The notes under the pieces are model-generated. The model searched no databases. It had not been told where the DNA came from and saw nothing but the letters and a program-made list of their open reading frames with translations. A stretch of 64,000 nucleotides of DNA from Phaeovibrio sulfidiphilus (GTDB lineage Bacteria; Pseudomonadota; Alphaproteobacteria; Rhodospirillales; Rhodospirillaceae), in NCBI RefSeq assembly GCF_014861485.1, contig NZ_JACZHT010000002.1, positions 406,296-470,295 of the forward strand, in the 5' to 3' direction. The position numbers and the translations under genes were made by a program. Below are positions 55,704 to 64,000 of this stretch, one piece after another (the stretch's first letter is position 1; each line of letters starts with the position of its first letter).

Positions 55704-56065
55704 CAGGTCACTCCCGAAGGCCAAAGTCCATCGTGCGGGTGTTATTAAACCAGATAAAAAATTGAGCGTCCACACATCCGCAACCCCGGGTGAGTGCGGC
55801 TTCCGGGTGCCGGCGTGCCGGCCGCCGAGTCAGGCCCCTGCGTCCCTGGCTCCGTAGCGACGTGGCACCCCGGTTCCGGTGGGCGCTGCCGACCCCGGTG
55901 GGTCTTGCAACGCCCGGGATTGCGCCGTTTTCACGCGCGCGGACCCGGCGACTCCAGCCCCCGGCGGGCCCGGTCCGGGTCTCAAAAAAAACCGCCCCAA
56001 ACGGACGGTTTCTGGTACTCTTCAAAAAAGAAACATGAACCCGTTTGGAGCGCGTGTTTGCACTC
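55704..56065. other. Divergent intergenic region upstream of nosP-like gene
   Basis: No protein gene is supported. The region must hold promoters for the leftward nosP-like gene and for the rightward DUF6111-like gene. A leftward terminator, listed separately, lies unexpectedly upstream of the nosP-like gene. Confidence 0.5.
55983..56012 (-). terminator. Minus-strand intrinsic terminator with no obvious gene before it
   Basis: Read leftward, ACCGTCC pairs with GGGCGGT around a five-base loop and is followed by eight T residues. It faces leftward, 280 bp upstream of the nosP-like start. No leftward gene precedes it in the window, because the genes to its right are on the plus strand. Confidence 0.7.
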
Positions 56066-56359
56066 ATGATTCGTCCGGCACTGGCTATCGCCCTTCCCCT
56101 GGTTCTTCCCTTTGTTGTCTGGTTTTCCTGGGCGCTTTTGGCCCGGCTTGTTCGCAGGTGGAGGGGGCTTCCCGACAGCGGGCCGCCCCGGGTTCCGTTC
56201 CGGCTTCTTATTGTGGTGTCGTGTGTGCTCACGATCCTGATGATCGGTATCCTGTCCTTTTCCGGTGTGCAGCGGGGCAGCCCCCCGGGCACCCCCTACG
56301 TGCCGGTGCAGTCCCAGGACAAGGACAAGAACGTGCGTCCGGCATCCGAGGTGTTCTGA
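56066..56359 (+). CDS. Small two-helix membrane protein (DUF6111-like)
   Basis: A 97-residue protein with two transmembrane helices, LAIALPLVLPFVVWFSWALL and LLIVVSCVLTILMIGILSF, and a hydrophilic tail. Small proteins of this shape precede the CCA/poly(A) polymerase gene in many alphaproteobacteria, and here cca begins 2 bp after the stop. The ATG starts right before the first helix. A GTG at 56054 with GGAG upstream is an alternative. The function is unknown. Confidence 0.75.
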   Translation: MIRPALAIALPLVLPFVVWFSWALLARLVRRWRGLPDSGPPRVPFRLLIVVSCVLTILMIGILSFSGVQRGSPPGTPYVPVQSQDKDKNVRPASEVF

Positions 56360-56361
56360 CC

Positions 56362-57726
56362 ATGGCCGACGACGGGGAGCATCCCCCCCTCCATACCTCA
56401 GACGAGCGCGAGCCGGTCGGGCAGATCGGGCCCGAGGTCTGGCTTGTGGCTCCGGAGACCCGCCGGCTGATGGCAGCCCTGTCGGAGGATGGGGCGCGGA
56501 CACGGTTCGTGGGAGGCTGCGTGCGCGACGCGCTGATGCGGCGCACGGGCCCGGGCCCCTATGATATCGACATTGCCACGACCCTCCATCCGCAGCAGGT
56601 TGTCGAGCGTCTGTCGGCGGCGGGGTTCGAGCCCCGGATGCACAGCGCCGGACATGGGGCGGTGCAGGTGGGGGAGGGCGTTTTTTCGTACGAGATCACG
56701 ACCCTGCGCAAGGATATCCGGTGCGACGGGCGCCACGCCGAGGTGGTCTTCACCGACCGCTTCATTGATGACGCCATGCGCCGGGACTTCACGCTCAACG
56801 CCCTCTACGCCGATGCGGACGGCATGGTCACGGACTACGTGGACGGCATGAGGGATCTGGCCCACGGGCGGATCCGGTTTTTGGGCCGGCCCATGGAGCG
56901 GATTGCGGAGGACACTCTCAGGATCCTTCGGTTCTTCCGGTTTCACGCCTGGCTCGGGCGCCCTCCGGCGGATGCGAACGCCGTGTCCGCCTGTCAGGCC
57001 CAGGCCGCGGGGCTGGACCGCCTGTCCGCCGAGCGTGTGCGCCGGGAGTTCCTGCGCCTGATGGAGGCGCCGGATCCGTGTGACACTCTGGCTCTCATGC
57101 GCGGTACCCGGACCCTCGAGAGGATCCTTCCGGCCCGAACCGATCTGGCGGCCCTGCGGGTGCTGGTGATGATGGAAAACCGAGGTGTGTCGGGGGGGAC
57201 GCTCCGCCCCGATGCGATCCGGCGCATCGCCTGCCTGATGGGGGCCGGCTGCGCGGATCCGGTCCCGTACTCGGCAGAGACCTTCGCCCGGCTGAGCCTC
57301 ACGGTGGCCGAGGCCCGTCGGCTCGAGGGGCTTCTGACCCCGTCGGCGGACCTGTGGCCGGACCCCTCGACGGACACGGCCCACGTCCGCGTTCTTCTGG
57401 ACACACTGGGCCGCGAGGCGGTGACCGACCGGCTGGTGCTGAAGTGGGCTGTGGAGCGCAGCGACGCGGCCGCCACCCACGGGGCGCGCACCGATGCCTG
57501 GCTCGCCCTGCTTGAGATGGCCCACTCCTGGGATCCGCCCCCGTTTCCCCTGAATGGCCGGGATGTTCTGGCCTGGGGCCTGACGGGACCGGAGGTGGGG
57601 GCCACGCTGCGGGGCCTTCGCAGGGTGTGGGCGCAGTCCGGTGGCGTCCTGTCCCGGGACGATCTTTTCGGGGTCTGGCAACCCGGGGTGTCTCCCCGGC
57701 GGTTCCTGGACGGCGATTCAGGGTAG
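56362..57726 (+). CDS. cca: CCA-adding enzyme / poly(A) polymerase family nucleotidyltransferase
   Basis: A 454-residue class II nucleotidyltransferase. The catalytic signature is TRFVGGCVRDALM followed by YDIDIATTLHP with the DxD aspartates. RRDFTLNALYAD, RIAEDTLRILRFFRFHAWLG and the helical C-terminal body fit tRNA CCA-adding enzymes of alphaproteobacteria. Poly(A) polymerase I (PcnB) is less likely, because the long basic C-terminus of PcnB is missing. It is coupled to the small membrane protein gene upstream. Confidence 0.92.
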   Translation: MADDGEHPPLHTSDEREPVGQIGPEVWLVAPETRRLMAALSEDGARTRFVGGCVRDALMRRTGPGPYDIDIATTLHPQQVVERLSAAGFEPRMHSAGHGAVQVGEGVFSYEITTLRKDIRCDGRHAEVVFTDRFIDDAMRRDFTLNALYADADGMVTDYVDGMRDLAHGRIRFLGRPMERIAEDTLRILRFFRFHAWLGRPPADANAVSACQAQAAGLDRLSAERVRREFLRLMEAPDPCDTLALMRGTRTLERILPARTDLAALRVLVMMENRGVSGGTLRPDAIRRIACLMGAGCADPVPYSAETFARLSLTVAEARRLEGLLTPSADLWPDPSTDTAHVRVLLDTLGREAVTDRLVLKWAVERSDAAATHGARTDAWLALLEMAHSWDPPPFPLNGRDVLAWGLTGPEVGATLRGLRRVWAQSGGVLSRDDLFGVWQPGVSPRRFLDGDSG

Positions 57727-58345
57727 CAGGCGGAGTCCTGGTCTGGCAGTGCGATTTGTCGGGGGCACTTTCCGGCGTCATGCTGAAGATGACATGATAA
57801 TGATTATCAATATCGAACTAAAAGACCAGCAAAGACGGCGGATGTCTGTGCTTTTGTTTGAAATTGCTAAAAGGACTGCGGGTTTCACCGCGGCCCCTTT
57901 CTGCTTTTGGCTTTGCAGGCCTGAAGTTTTGCTTTATAACTTCAACTGGATAGGGTGCGTCCGAACCGTGCCGTTCGCTCATTTGGTTGTGTTTCCTTGC
58001 GGATTCATTTTGTTTCTGTGGGAAATACAACTTTTTTGCGAGCGGGTTTCGTGTTCGGTGTGCCCGTCATGCAGGCTGGTCCCCAGCCAACAGCTCGCCC
58101 GGGTCCACCGCGCACCTTGCGCCAGGGCCCGCCCATATTTTCAGGCGGCAGGCCGGTCGGGGACCACGTTTTTTATATAGTGCACGATCTCGCAGACCTC
58201 CATGGGTGTCTGTGTGTTCGTGCTTGTGGTTTTATGCACCAGGGTCAATCTTTTTCGCTCCGGCGAAAAAGGGGCGCCTTGATCTCCGGAGGGCGGCAGC
58301 CCGATTGTTCCGGGGCCAGAGGCTACTAACGTGAGGACGACCAGG
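57727..58345. other. Long leader region with Fur box, between cca and petA
   Basis: No convincing protein gene is present. After the Fur box the sequence is AT-rich for this genome. It contains a hairpin (AAAGG..GCGG / CCGC..CCTTT, 57870-57900) followed by CTGCTTTTGG. A possible -10 element (TATATAGT) is near 58174. It could be a long petABC leader, a small iron-regulated RNA, or both. Confidence 0.5.
57796..57814 (+). promoter_or_regulatory. Near-consensus Fur box
   Basis: GATAATGATTATCAATATC matches the classical 19-bp Fur consensus at 17 of 19 positions, better than the site in front of feoABC. It lies 70 bp after cca and 532 bp before the petA start codon. Confidence 0.75.
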
Positions 58346-58903
58346 ATGGCTGATGCCGACGATACAATAGAAATTTTGGGGTTGACGTACCCCAGACGCG
58401 ACTTCCTGATTTACGGAAGCGTCGGTCTGGGAGCGGCTGGCGTGGCGCTCGTCGCGTGGCCGTTCATTGACTCCATGAATCCCGCTGCCGACCAGCGCGC
58501 GCTTGCCACGAAGAAGGTGGATATTTCCGCCATCGAGGAGGGGCAGGCCATTACGGTCATGTGGCAGGGCAAGCCGGTGTTCATTCGTCACCGGACGGCT
58601 TCGGACATCGAGGAAGCCGAAAACACTCCCCTCTCGCAGCTGAAGGATCCCCAGACGGATGCGGAGCGCGTCAAGCCGGGCCACGAGCAGTGGCTGATTG
58701 TGGTTGGAATCTGCACCCATCTTGGCTGCATTCCTCTCGGCCAGAAGCCCGGTGACCCCAAGGGGGATTTCAACGGCTGGTTCTGCCCGTGTCACGGGTC
58801 CCACTACGATACGTCTGCAAGGGCCCGCAAGGGGCCGGCACCGCGCAATCTCGCCGTGCCGCCCTACGAGTTCCTGGACGATCAGACAATTCAAATTGGT
58901 TAG
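58346..58903 (+). CDS. petA: Ubiquinol-cytochrome c reductase Rieske iron-sulfur subunit
   Basis: A 185-residue membrane-anchored [2Fe-2S] protein of the bc1 complex. A twin-arginine signal-anchor (YPRRDFLIYGSVGLGAAGVA) lies at the N-terminus. The cluster ligands are Cys123 and His125 (CTHLGC) and Cys147 and His150 (CPCHGS), with Cys128 and Cys149 forming the family disulfide. GAGGA lies 8 nt before the ATG. It heads petABC and takes electrons from ubiquinol to cytochrome c1. Confidence 0.97.
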   Translation: MADADDTIEILGLTYPRRDFLIYGSVGLGAAGVALVAWPFIDSMNPAADQRALATKKVDISAIEEGQAITVMWQGKPVFIRHRTASDIEEAENTPLSQLKDPQTDAERVKPGHEQWLIVVGICTHLGCIPLGQKPGDPKGDFNGWFCPCHGSHYDTSARARKGPAPRNLAVPPYEFLDDQTIQIG

Positions 58904-58916
58904 GAGCCGTTGAAAC

Positions 58917-60140
58917 ATGTCGACGTATACTCCCCCGCAATGGAACAACAAGTACGTTAGCTGGTTCGACAAGCGCTTGCCGGCCATAACGCTGATGCAC
59001 AAGCATCTGATCGTCTACCCGACCCCCCGTAACATCAACTACTGGTGGTGTTTCGGTGTGGCGTCGGCCATGGCCCTCGTCATCATGCTGCTGACGGGTA
59101 TCTTCCTGGCCATGTACTACGTGGCGGACACGCGCCTGGCCTTCGATTCCGTCGAGCGCATCATGCGTGACGTCAACTACGGCTGGCTCCTGCGCTACCT
59201 GCATATGAACGGGGCCTCGCTCTTCTTCATTCTCGTCTACATCCACATGTTCCGCGGACTGTACTTCGGGTCCTTCAAGGCCCCCCGCGAGGTTCTGTGG
59301 TGGATTGGCGTGACCATCCTCTTCCTGATGATCATGACGGCGTTCATGGGCTACGTGCTCCCCTGGGGCAACATGTCCTTCTGGGGCGCGACCGTGATCA
59401 CCTCGCTGGCGACCGCCATTCCCGGTATCGGCCAGCCGCTGGTGGAGTGGATCTGGGGCGCCCATTCGGTCGACCAGCCGACCCTGAACCGCTTCTTCGC
59501 ATGGCACTACCTGTTCCCGATCATCATCGCGGCGCTGGCGTTTGTGCACATGTGGGCGCTTCACGAGGTCAAGTCCGGCAACCCGCTGGGCATTGACATC
59601 AAGGGTCCGCGGGACACCATCCCGTTCCACCCGTATCACACGGTGAAGGATCTCTACTTCCTGACCATCGTGCTGATCTTCTTCAGCTACTTTGTCTTCT
59701 TCTCGCCGAACTTCTTCGCCGAGGCAGACAACTACGTCCCGGCAAACCCGCTGCTGACGCCTCCGCACATCGTGCCGGAATGGTACTTCCTGCCGTTCTA
59801 CGCGATCCTTCGTGCGGTGGACTCCAAGCTGGGCGGCGTGCTGCTGATGCTGGCCTCGATCCTGGTGCTGTACATCATGCCCTATCTTGATCGCTCGCCG
59901 GTGCGCTCGGGGTCGTTCCGTCCCCTGTTCCGCTGGGCGTTCTGGATCTTTGTCGCTGACTGCCTCTTCCTCGGCTGGCTTGGTGCGCAGCTTGCGGAGG
60001 AGCCGTACATCACGCTGATCCGCATCGCGACGGTGATCTACTTCGCGTACTTCTTCGTGGTCCTTCCGCTGCTGAACAAGTACGAGAAACCCGACCCGCT
60101 GCCGGACAGCATTTCCGAGCCGGTGACGTCCCGGGCTTGA
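58917..60140 (+). CDS. petB: Ubiquinol-cytochrome c reductase cytochrome b subunit
   Basis: A 407-residue integral membrane subunit with eight helices that binds two b haems. The haem-ligand helices include [20 protein letters not shown] and [20 protein letters not shown]. The Qo-site motif is PEWYF, in [17 protein letters not shown]. It is a full-length cytochrome b, not the split b6/IV form. AGGAG precedes the ATG, 13 bp after the petA stop. Confidence 0.98.
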   Translation: MSTYTPPQWNNKYVSWFDKRLPAITLMHKHLIVYPTPRNINYWWCFGVASAMALVIMLLTGIFLAMYYVADTRLAFDSVERIMRDVNYGWLLRYLHMNGASLFFILVYIHMFRGLYFGSFKAPREVLWWIGVTILFLMIMTAFMGYVLPWGNMSFWGATVITSLATAIPGIGQPLVEWIWGAHSVDQPTLNRFFAWHYLFPIIIAALAFVHMWALHEVKSGNPLGIDIKGPRDTIPFHPYHTVKDLYFLTIVLIFFSYFVFFSPNFFAEADNYVPANPLLTPPHIVPEWYFLPFYAILRAVDSKLGGVLLMLASILVLYIMPYLDRSPVRSGSFRPLFRWAFWIFVADCLFLGWLGAQLAEEPYITLIRIATVIYFAYFFVVLPLLNKYEKPDPLPDSISEPVTSRA

Positions 60141-60168
60141 TGGCGACGAAGCAAGGAGCAAACGAAAG

Positions 60169-60999
60169 ATGAAACGTATCATCACGCACGCCCTGACGGT
60201 CGCCGCCATTACGGTTGCCATCGGGAGCACCCAGGTCCACGCGGCAGGGATTGACACCACTCCCTCGCTCAAGCGTCTGACCTGGACCTGGGACGGTCTG
60301 TTCGGACGCTATGACCAGAAGCAGCTCCAGCGGGGCTGGACGGTCTACTCCGAAGTCTGCGCGGCCTGCCATGCGGTGAAGTACCTGCGCTACCGCGATC
60401 TGGAGGGCATTGGTCTCACCAAGGCCCAGACCGAGGAGCTGGCCGCAGCGGCCGAGGAAATTCAGGACGGGTTCGATGACGCGGGTGAGCCGTTCTTCCG
60501 CACCCGCATCCCCTCGGATCCCATCCAGCAGCCCTACGCCAACGAAGAGCAGGCCAAGGCTGCCAACGGTGGTGTTGCGCCTCCCGACCTCTCGATGATC
60601 ACCAAGGCGAGAAAGCGTGGCCCGGACTACGTGTTCGGAATCCAGACCGGCTATCCGTCGGACTTCCAGGGTGAGCCCCCCGAGTGGTGGATCAAGCAGT
60701 TCGCCGATCCGAAGACGGGCGAGTACGATTTCCCTGCGGACAAGTACTTCAACAACTTCTTTGCGGGTCATGCCATCTCCATGCCCCCGCAGTATGTTGA
60801 CGGTGTTGTCTACGAGGACGGCTCCAGCCCGACCCAGGAACAGGGCCTGATCGACGTGATCACCTTCCTGAACTGGGCCTCGGACCCGAACCTCGAGGCG
60901 CGCAAGACCATGGGTCTTTGGGTTCTGGTGTACCTTGGCGTTCTGGCCGGGTTCCTCTACGCCCTGAAGACCTACATCTGGCGGGACGTCGAGCACTGA
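60169..60999 (+). CDS. petC: Ubiquinol-cytochrome c reductase cytochrome c1 subunit
   Basis: A 276-residue periplasmic c-type cytochrome. The signal peptide ends near HAAG (residue 26). The haem motif is C64AAC67H68. The sixth ligand is expected in the AISMPPQ stretch. A C-terminal helix (LWVLVYLGVLAGFLYALKTYI) anchors it. AAGGAG precedes the ATG. A rho-independent terminator closes the operon. Confidence 0.97.
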   Translation: MKRIITHALTVAAITVAIGSTQVHAAGIDTTPSLKRLTWTWDGLFGRYDQKQLQRGWTVYSEVCAACHAVKYLRYRDLEGIGLTKAQTEELAAAAEEIQDGFDDAGEPFFRTRIPSDPIQQPYANEEQAKAANGGVAPPDLSMITKARKRGPDYVFGIQTGYPSDFQGEPPEWWIKQFADPKTGEYDFPADKYFNNFFAGHAISMPPQYVDGVVYEDGSSPTQEQGLIDVITFLNWASDPNLEARKTMGLWVLVYLGVLAGFLYALKTYIWRDVEH

Positions 61000-61053
61000 C
61001 ATCCTCTGACCACGGCCGCACGCCGGCCCTGAGACAGATCTGAGACCTCTTGT

Positions 61054-61088
61054 GACCACCGGAAATCAACCTCCGGTGGTCATTTTTT
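61054..61088 (+). terminator. Rho-independent terminator of petABC
   Basis: GACCACCGG pairs perfectly with CCGGTGGTC around a 10-nt loop, and six T residues follow after CA. It is 54 bp after petC. Confidence 0.9.
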
Positions 61089-61189
61089 ACATAAATCGGC
61101 AAAAAACAGGCATTTAACACCTTTAGCTTGCATTTTCAGTTTCGTTATAGTTGATTGGCGTAATCGAGGTCCATCCGAGGAGAGATGTC

Positions 61190-61948
61190 GTGCATGGAAA
61201 GTCTGCCGGGGTTCCCCAACACGAGGATCGTCGTATCCGTGAGGCCCGCCAGCGTGTTCGCGACATGCAGAATGCGCGCACGGAGATTGACCGTGGCCTT
61301 CACGTTCTGTCCGTAACCTGTGACGCCCTGGACGAGGCGAGGGGCTGTGTGGCGCGAGCCGGGGACGTGGCCCTCGGGGTGGCGGACGAGGCTCGCGCTC
61401 CGACGCGGGAGCCGTTGGGGAGCGAGATTGCCGCCGCCCTGGCCGCGGCGATCGAGACCATCCGGGGGGCCGTGGTTGACGGTCTCAACCTTCTGCATGG
61501 CGACGAGGATGACGGCGCGCCCGCCGGTATGGAGATTGCGGTTGCGGACGCGCCCGCCACGGTCATTGGCCGGACCCCGGTTCTCGCGTTCTTCGAGGGG
61601 CTTCTTGAGGGGGATGCGGTCTGCCTTCCGGAGTCCTTTGGGGCGTCCGGACCGCCGTCAGATGAGGAGCGTCAGGAACTGGCCTCCCGACTGGCTCTGG
61701 TGTCCATGAGGCTTCATCAGGAGGGGCTCCGGTACCGCCAGCATCTTGAGAGCCTGGTGCAGCGCGCCGATTTCGTCCGGACCATGATCGAGACCGTGAG
61801 CAGCACGCTTCTGCCGCACTCCGGCCAGCCCCTGTCTGATGCGGACGCGTTGCGGATGGCGTCCTCCGTGGGGACAAGCCTTCGGGCCGCGCGGGATCTT
61901 CCCGCCCTTGCCCCCCGGTCCGCATCGTCAATCCTCGACCTCTTCTAG
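61190..61948 (+). CDS. Unidentified helical cytosolic protein upstream of flbT
   Basis: A 252-residue protein without a signal peptide or membrane helix. It is rich in Ala, Glu, Arg and Asp, and much of it looks helical (EDRRIREARQRVRDMQNART, and a second helical block near residues 160-215). It ends in SASSILDLF. The GTG start is chosen for a strong GAGGAGAG 6 nt upstream. I do not recognise a family. Its place 465 bp before flbT on the same strand hints at a flagellar or chemotaxis link, but this is only context. Confidence 0.65.
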   Translation: MHGKSAGVPQHEDRRIREARQRVRDMQNARTEIDRGLHVLSVTCDALDEARGCVARAGDVALGVADEARAPTREPLGSEIAAALAAAIETIRGAVVDGLNLLHGDEDDGAPAGMEIAVADAPATVIGRTPVLAFFEGLLEGDAVCLPESFGASGPPSDEERQELASRLALVSMRLHQEGLRYRQHLESLVQRADFVRTMIETVSSTLLPHSGQPLSDADALRMASSVGTSLRAARDLPALAPRSASSILDLF

Positions 61949-62412
61949 AGGCCCGAGTTCTGGAGGCCCGGGCCCGGTCTTCGTGCCGGGCTCCCGCTCG
62001 CGGTCGTGCGGGCCGCTCTTTCTTACCCTGGTCTATGCCATCCTGTTCGCGGGGCCTGTCCCGGCTCCGGCCCGCGTGCGCGCAAGAGGCCGGCGCCCTG
62101 TCGCGGATTCTTTCCGTCAGGCTCCCGGCTCGCGGCGCCCGTTTCGCGCGCCGGTTTTCCGCGGTTTCCACCCCGGATCGAACTTTTGCATTAATTGCCT
62201 GTATATAAAGTTGCGTACCCGGCGGGGTTCGCTCATATATCCTCGTATGAAAAAAAATCCAAACTGGAGAGCGTGCCGCCAATCTGGTACTCTCGTTGAA
62301 CAGACCGGTCCGGGGTTTTCCGGACCGTCCTCTGGATTTTGTGTAGATCGCGTCTTGATTCGGGGCCTTCAGGTTATTTCCCCGGAACTGCGGGTATTGT
62401 TTAGGATTGCCC
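61949..62412. other. Upstream region of flbT
   Basis: No gene is supported. AT-richer DNA at 62175-62270, with TATATAAAG at 62202-62210, is the probable flbT promoter. No clear sigma-54 (GG-N10-GC) or sigma-28 consensus was found. Confidence 0.5.
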
Positions 62413-62817
62413 ATGCCACTGAAAGTGACCCTGAAGCCGGGAGAAAAGATTCTTGTCGGGACGGCGGTTCTTGCCAATGGTCCGACGAAATCTGAGATCG
62501 TCATCCTGAATCGTGTGCCGGTTCTTCGTCAGAAAGACATCATGACTCTTGAAGAGGCGACAACGGTTACCAGGAAGCTTTATTACACGATTTTGAACAT
62601 GTACACGTCGTCCGATCAGGGACATGACTACCACGAGGTGTATTCCCTCCTGATCCGGCAGATCGTCGAGATGTCCCTGTCCGACGAGGCGCTTGAGGTC
62701 ATGCATGACATGTCTTCGGCCCTGGTGGCCGGAGACCATTACAGGGCTCTGAAGCACTGCAGAAAGCTGATCGAGTATGAAGAGGAGTTTCTGAAAAATG
62801 GCGAAAAGCGCACTTGA
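62413..62817 (+). CDS. flbT: Flagellar biosynthesis repressor FlbT
   Basis: A 134-residue protein that, in Caulobacter, binds the flagellin mRNA leader and represses translation until the hook is built. Family features are LKVTLKPGEKILVGTAVLAN, VPVLRQKDIMTLEEA and LYYTILNMYTS. The ATG at 62413 is preferred; a TTG two codons upstream is possible. Its end overlaps flaF by 20 bp. The flagellin genes are not in the window. Confidence 0.93.
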   Translation: MPLKVTLKPGEKILVGTAVLANGPTKSEIVILNRVPVLRQKDIMTLEEATTVTRKLYYTILNMYTSSDQGHDYHEVYSLLIRQIVEMSLSDEALEVMHDMSSALVAGDHYRALKHCRKLIEYEEEFLKNGEKRT

Positions 62818-63283
62818 AGCCTACACGACGGTCCAGAAGACGTCGCAGAGTCCGCGGGAAATCGAGGCCCGGGCCTTTTTCAAGGCCGCCTCCATGTTGC
62901 GCGAGGCCAAGGAAAACCAGGGGGACCGGGCACTGTACCGCAATGCGGTTCGCCTGAACGCCGTCCTTTGGACCATCATGCAGGCCGATGTCACCACTCC
63001 GGAGAACACCCTTCCGGACGAGCTCAAGGCCAACATTCTCAGTCTGTCCCTGTTTGTTGACAGGCAGTCGGTTGATGCCCTGGCAACGCTCGATCCCTCC
63101 AAGCTGGACGTGCTCATCTCCATTGATGAGAACATTGCCCTCGGGCTGTCCGGTGATCTCGGGGACGGCGCGACGGCTGGCCCCAGTCGGAATCGGGCGC
63201 CGGCGGCAAATACCGAAGAGGCGTCCGCGTCCGGTTCGGCCGCCGGGGTGATGCCCGCGGGATCGTTCAGTATCTCGGGGTAG
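62798..63283 (+). CDS. flaF: Flagellar biosynthesis regulator FlaF
   Basis: A 161-residue protein. The FlaF core covers about residues 5-115: EAYTTVQKTSQSPREIEARA, ALYRNAVRLNAVLWTIMQAD and LPDELKANILSLSLFVDRQS. The last 45 residues are Ala/Ser/Gly-rich and look disordered, an extension beyond typical FlaF. FlaF acts with FlbT to control flagellin production or secretion. Overlap with flbT indicates translational coupling. Confidence 0.92.
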   Translation: MAKSALEAYTTVQKTSQSPREIEARAFFKAASMLREAKENQGDRALYRNAVRLNAVLWTIMQADVTTPENTLPDELKANILSLSLFVDRQSVDALATLDPSKLDVLISIDENIALGLSGDLGDGATAGPSRNRAPAANTEEASASGSAAGVMPAGSFSISG

Positions 63284-63769
63284 GGCAGGTTCCTGTCCCG
63301 CAAGCCGGCGGCTTCTCGGCCGGCGGGGTCTACGGCAGGGGATGTTTCATTCTGGAACGCTCTCCTTGCCGCAGGGCCCGAACCCACACTCCGTGTTTCA
63401 GGCGACGCCCCCGCATGGCGTCGGCCCCAGCTCTGATGCCACGCTGTGGCGTGGTGTCTCGCTCCCGTGGCCCCTATGGCAACAGGGTTGTCGGTCCGGG
63501 CCGGATCGGCGTTGTCCCGGTCTCTCCGGAGTTTTCCGCGTCTTCTTGTACAGGCCTGCTTTTCCCGGTGAGTTTCCGGGCCGTCGGCCCTGTTGGTGCG
63601 GGATCGGCGTTGTATCGGTCTGCCTGTGTATGCCGGTGTCTGTCTGGCGTCTCCCTCTTCCCTTTTCCCCTTTTGGTTCGAGCCCCGGTGACGGAGCGTC
63701 GGGCGGATCTGGCGCTCGCCTCTGACCCTGAGCTGATTCCGGCGTGTGGGAAGCGGTATATGGGGATTC
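63284..63769. other. Gene-free stretch downstream of flaF
   Basis: Open frames occur here, but none has a recognisable translation or a good ribosome site. A GCCGGCGG / CCGGCGGG-type hairpin lies at 63303-63330, soon after flaF, without a clean T tract. The plus strand is unusually T- and C-rich. Confidence 0.45.
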
Positions 63770-64000
63770 ATGTTTGCCTTTTTCGGACCGTTTCCGGGCG
63801 TCGGAGACTCTGGCGCTTTCCGCTCGCGCAGCCGAACCACGAGTAGTCTTCCCCGTCCTGTGCTCAAGGAGCTGTGCGCTCTGGGCAGGCTGTCCTCCAC
63901 CGCGAGTGTGAATGGTGTCGGAGGTTCGTCCGCCCGGCTTGTGCGTCGTGTTGGGTGTTGTGAATTGTGCGCGTCGGGGGTGGGGCGGGGTGGGGTTTTT
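63770..64000 (+). CDS. Possible N-terminus of an unknown protein (runs off right edge)
   Basis: An ATG with GGGGA 4 nt upstream opens a frame that stays open to the end of the window (77 codons). It starts MFAFFGPFPGVGDSGAF and continues Ser/Arg-rich. No family is recognised and the coding bias is weak, so this is a tentative call. Confidence 0.25.
   Translation, partial: MFAFFGPFPGVGDSGAFRSRSRTTSSLPRPVLKELCALGRLSSTASVNGVGGSSARLVRRVGCCELCASGVGRGGVF

Noticed and set aside
57793..58180. Short open frame starting inside the Fur box
   Set aside because: The ATG lies within the operator, there is no ribosome site before it, and the translation has no recognisable feature.
63342..63846. Two overlapping plus-strand open frames after flaF
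   Set aside because: No ribosome site and no recognisable sequence. They probably reflect the skewed base composition of this stretch.

Overview
The window reads as chromosomal DNA of a high-GC alphaproteobacterium, most likely a Rhodospirillales relative (purple non-sulfur type). The evidence is lysC near ptsP, FlbT/FlaF flagellin regulators, a petABC bc1 operon, clpP-clpX-lon-hupB, a DUF6111-like protein next to a CCA-adding enzyme, and V4R and FIST sensor proteins. I see no phage, insertion sequence, CRISPR array or integrase. All assignments come from reading protein motifs by eye. No database search was possible.

Layout. Bases 1-3.8 kb hold the start of an unknown leftward gene, a Fur-type site and the ferrous-iron uptake operon feoABC. 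A PAS-rich hybrid sensor kinase, cysK, a PerM-type membrane protein and a V4R sensor/diguanylate cyclase pair follow (4-12.5 kb). Then come the leftward operon lysC - nitronate monooxygenase-like - ptsP (12.6-17.4 kb) and a leftward exopolysaccharide export operon: Wza-like lipoprotein, outer-membrane barrel, Wzz-like protein, CpsD-like kinase and a nucleotidyltransferase/phosphatase fusion (17.5-23.8 kb). Next are a zinc-ribbon membrane protein, tenA-mnmA, tRNA-Met(CAT) and clpP-clpX-lon-hupB (24-35 kb). A second polysaccharide locus holds flippase, GH39-like hydrolase, glycosyltransferase, polymerase and a divergent PrsT-type TPR lipoprotein (35.5-45 kb).

The region 46-56 kb is the most unusual. 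It encodes a histidine kinase whose N-terminus is an [FeFe]-hydrogenase-like domain that keeps the cubane cysteines but has lost the catalytic proton-relay cysteine. Beside it lie a REC-HD-GYP c-di-GMP phosphodiesterase, a YnbE/YdbL pair, and a FIST protein with a hybrid kinase in the NosP/NahK arrangement. I infer a gas- or redox-responsive signalling island that feeds c-di-GMP and biofilm decisions. The two polysaccharide loci and the flagellar regulators in the same window are plausible outputs.

The right end (56-64 kb) carries a DUF6111-like protein and cca. A near-perfect Fur box follows, facing about 530 bp without a recognised gene. Then come petABC with a clear terminator, an unidentified helical protein, flbT-flaF, and a possible gene running off the edge.
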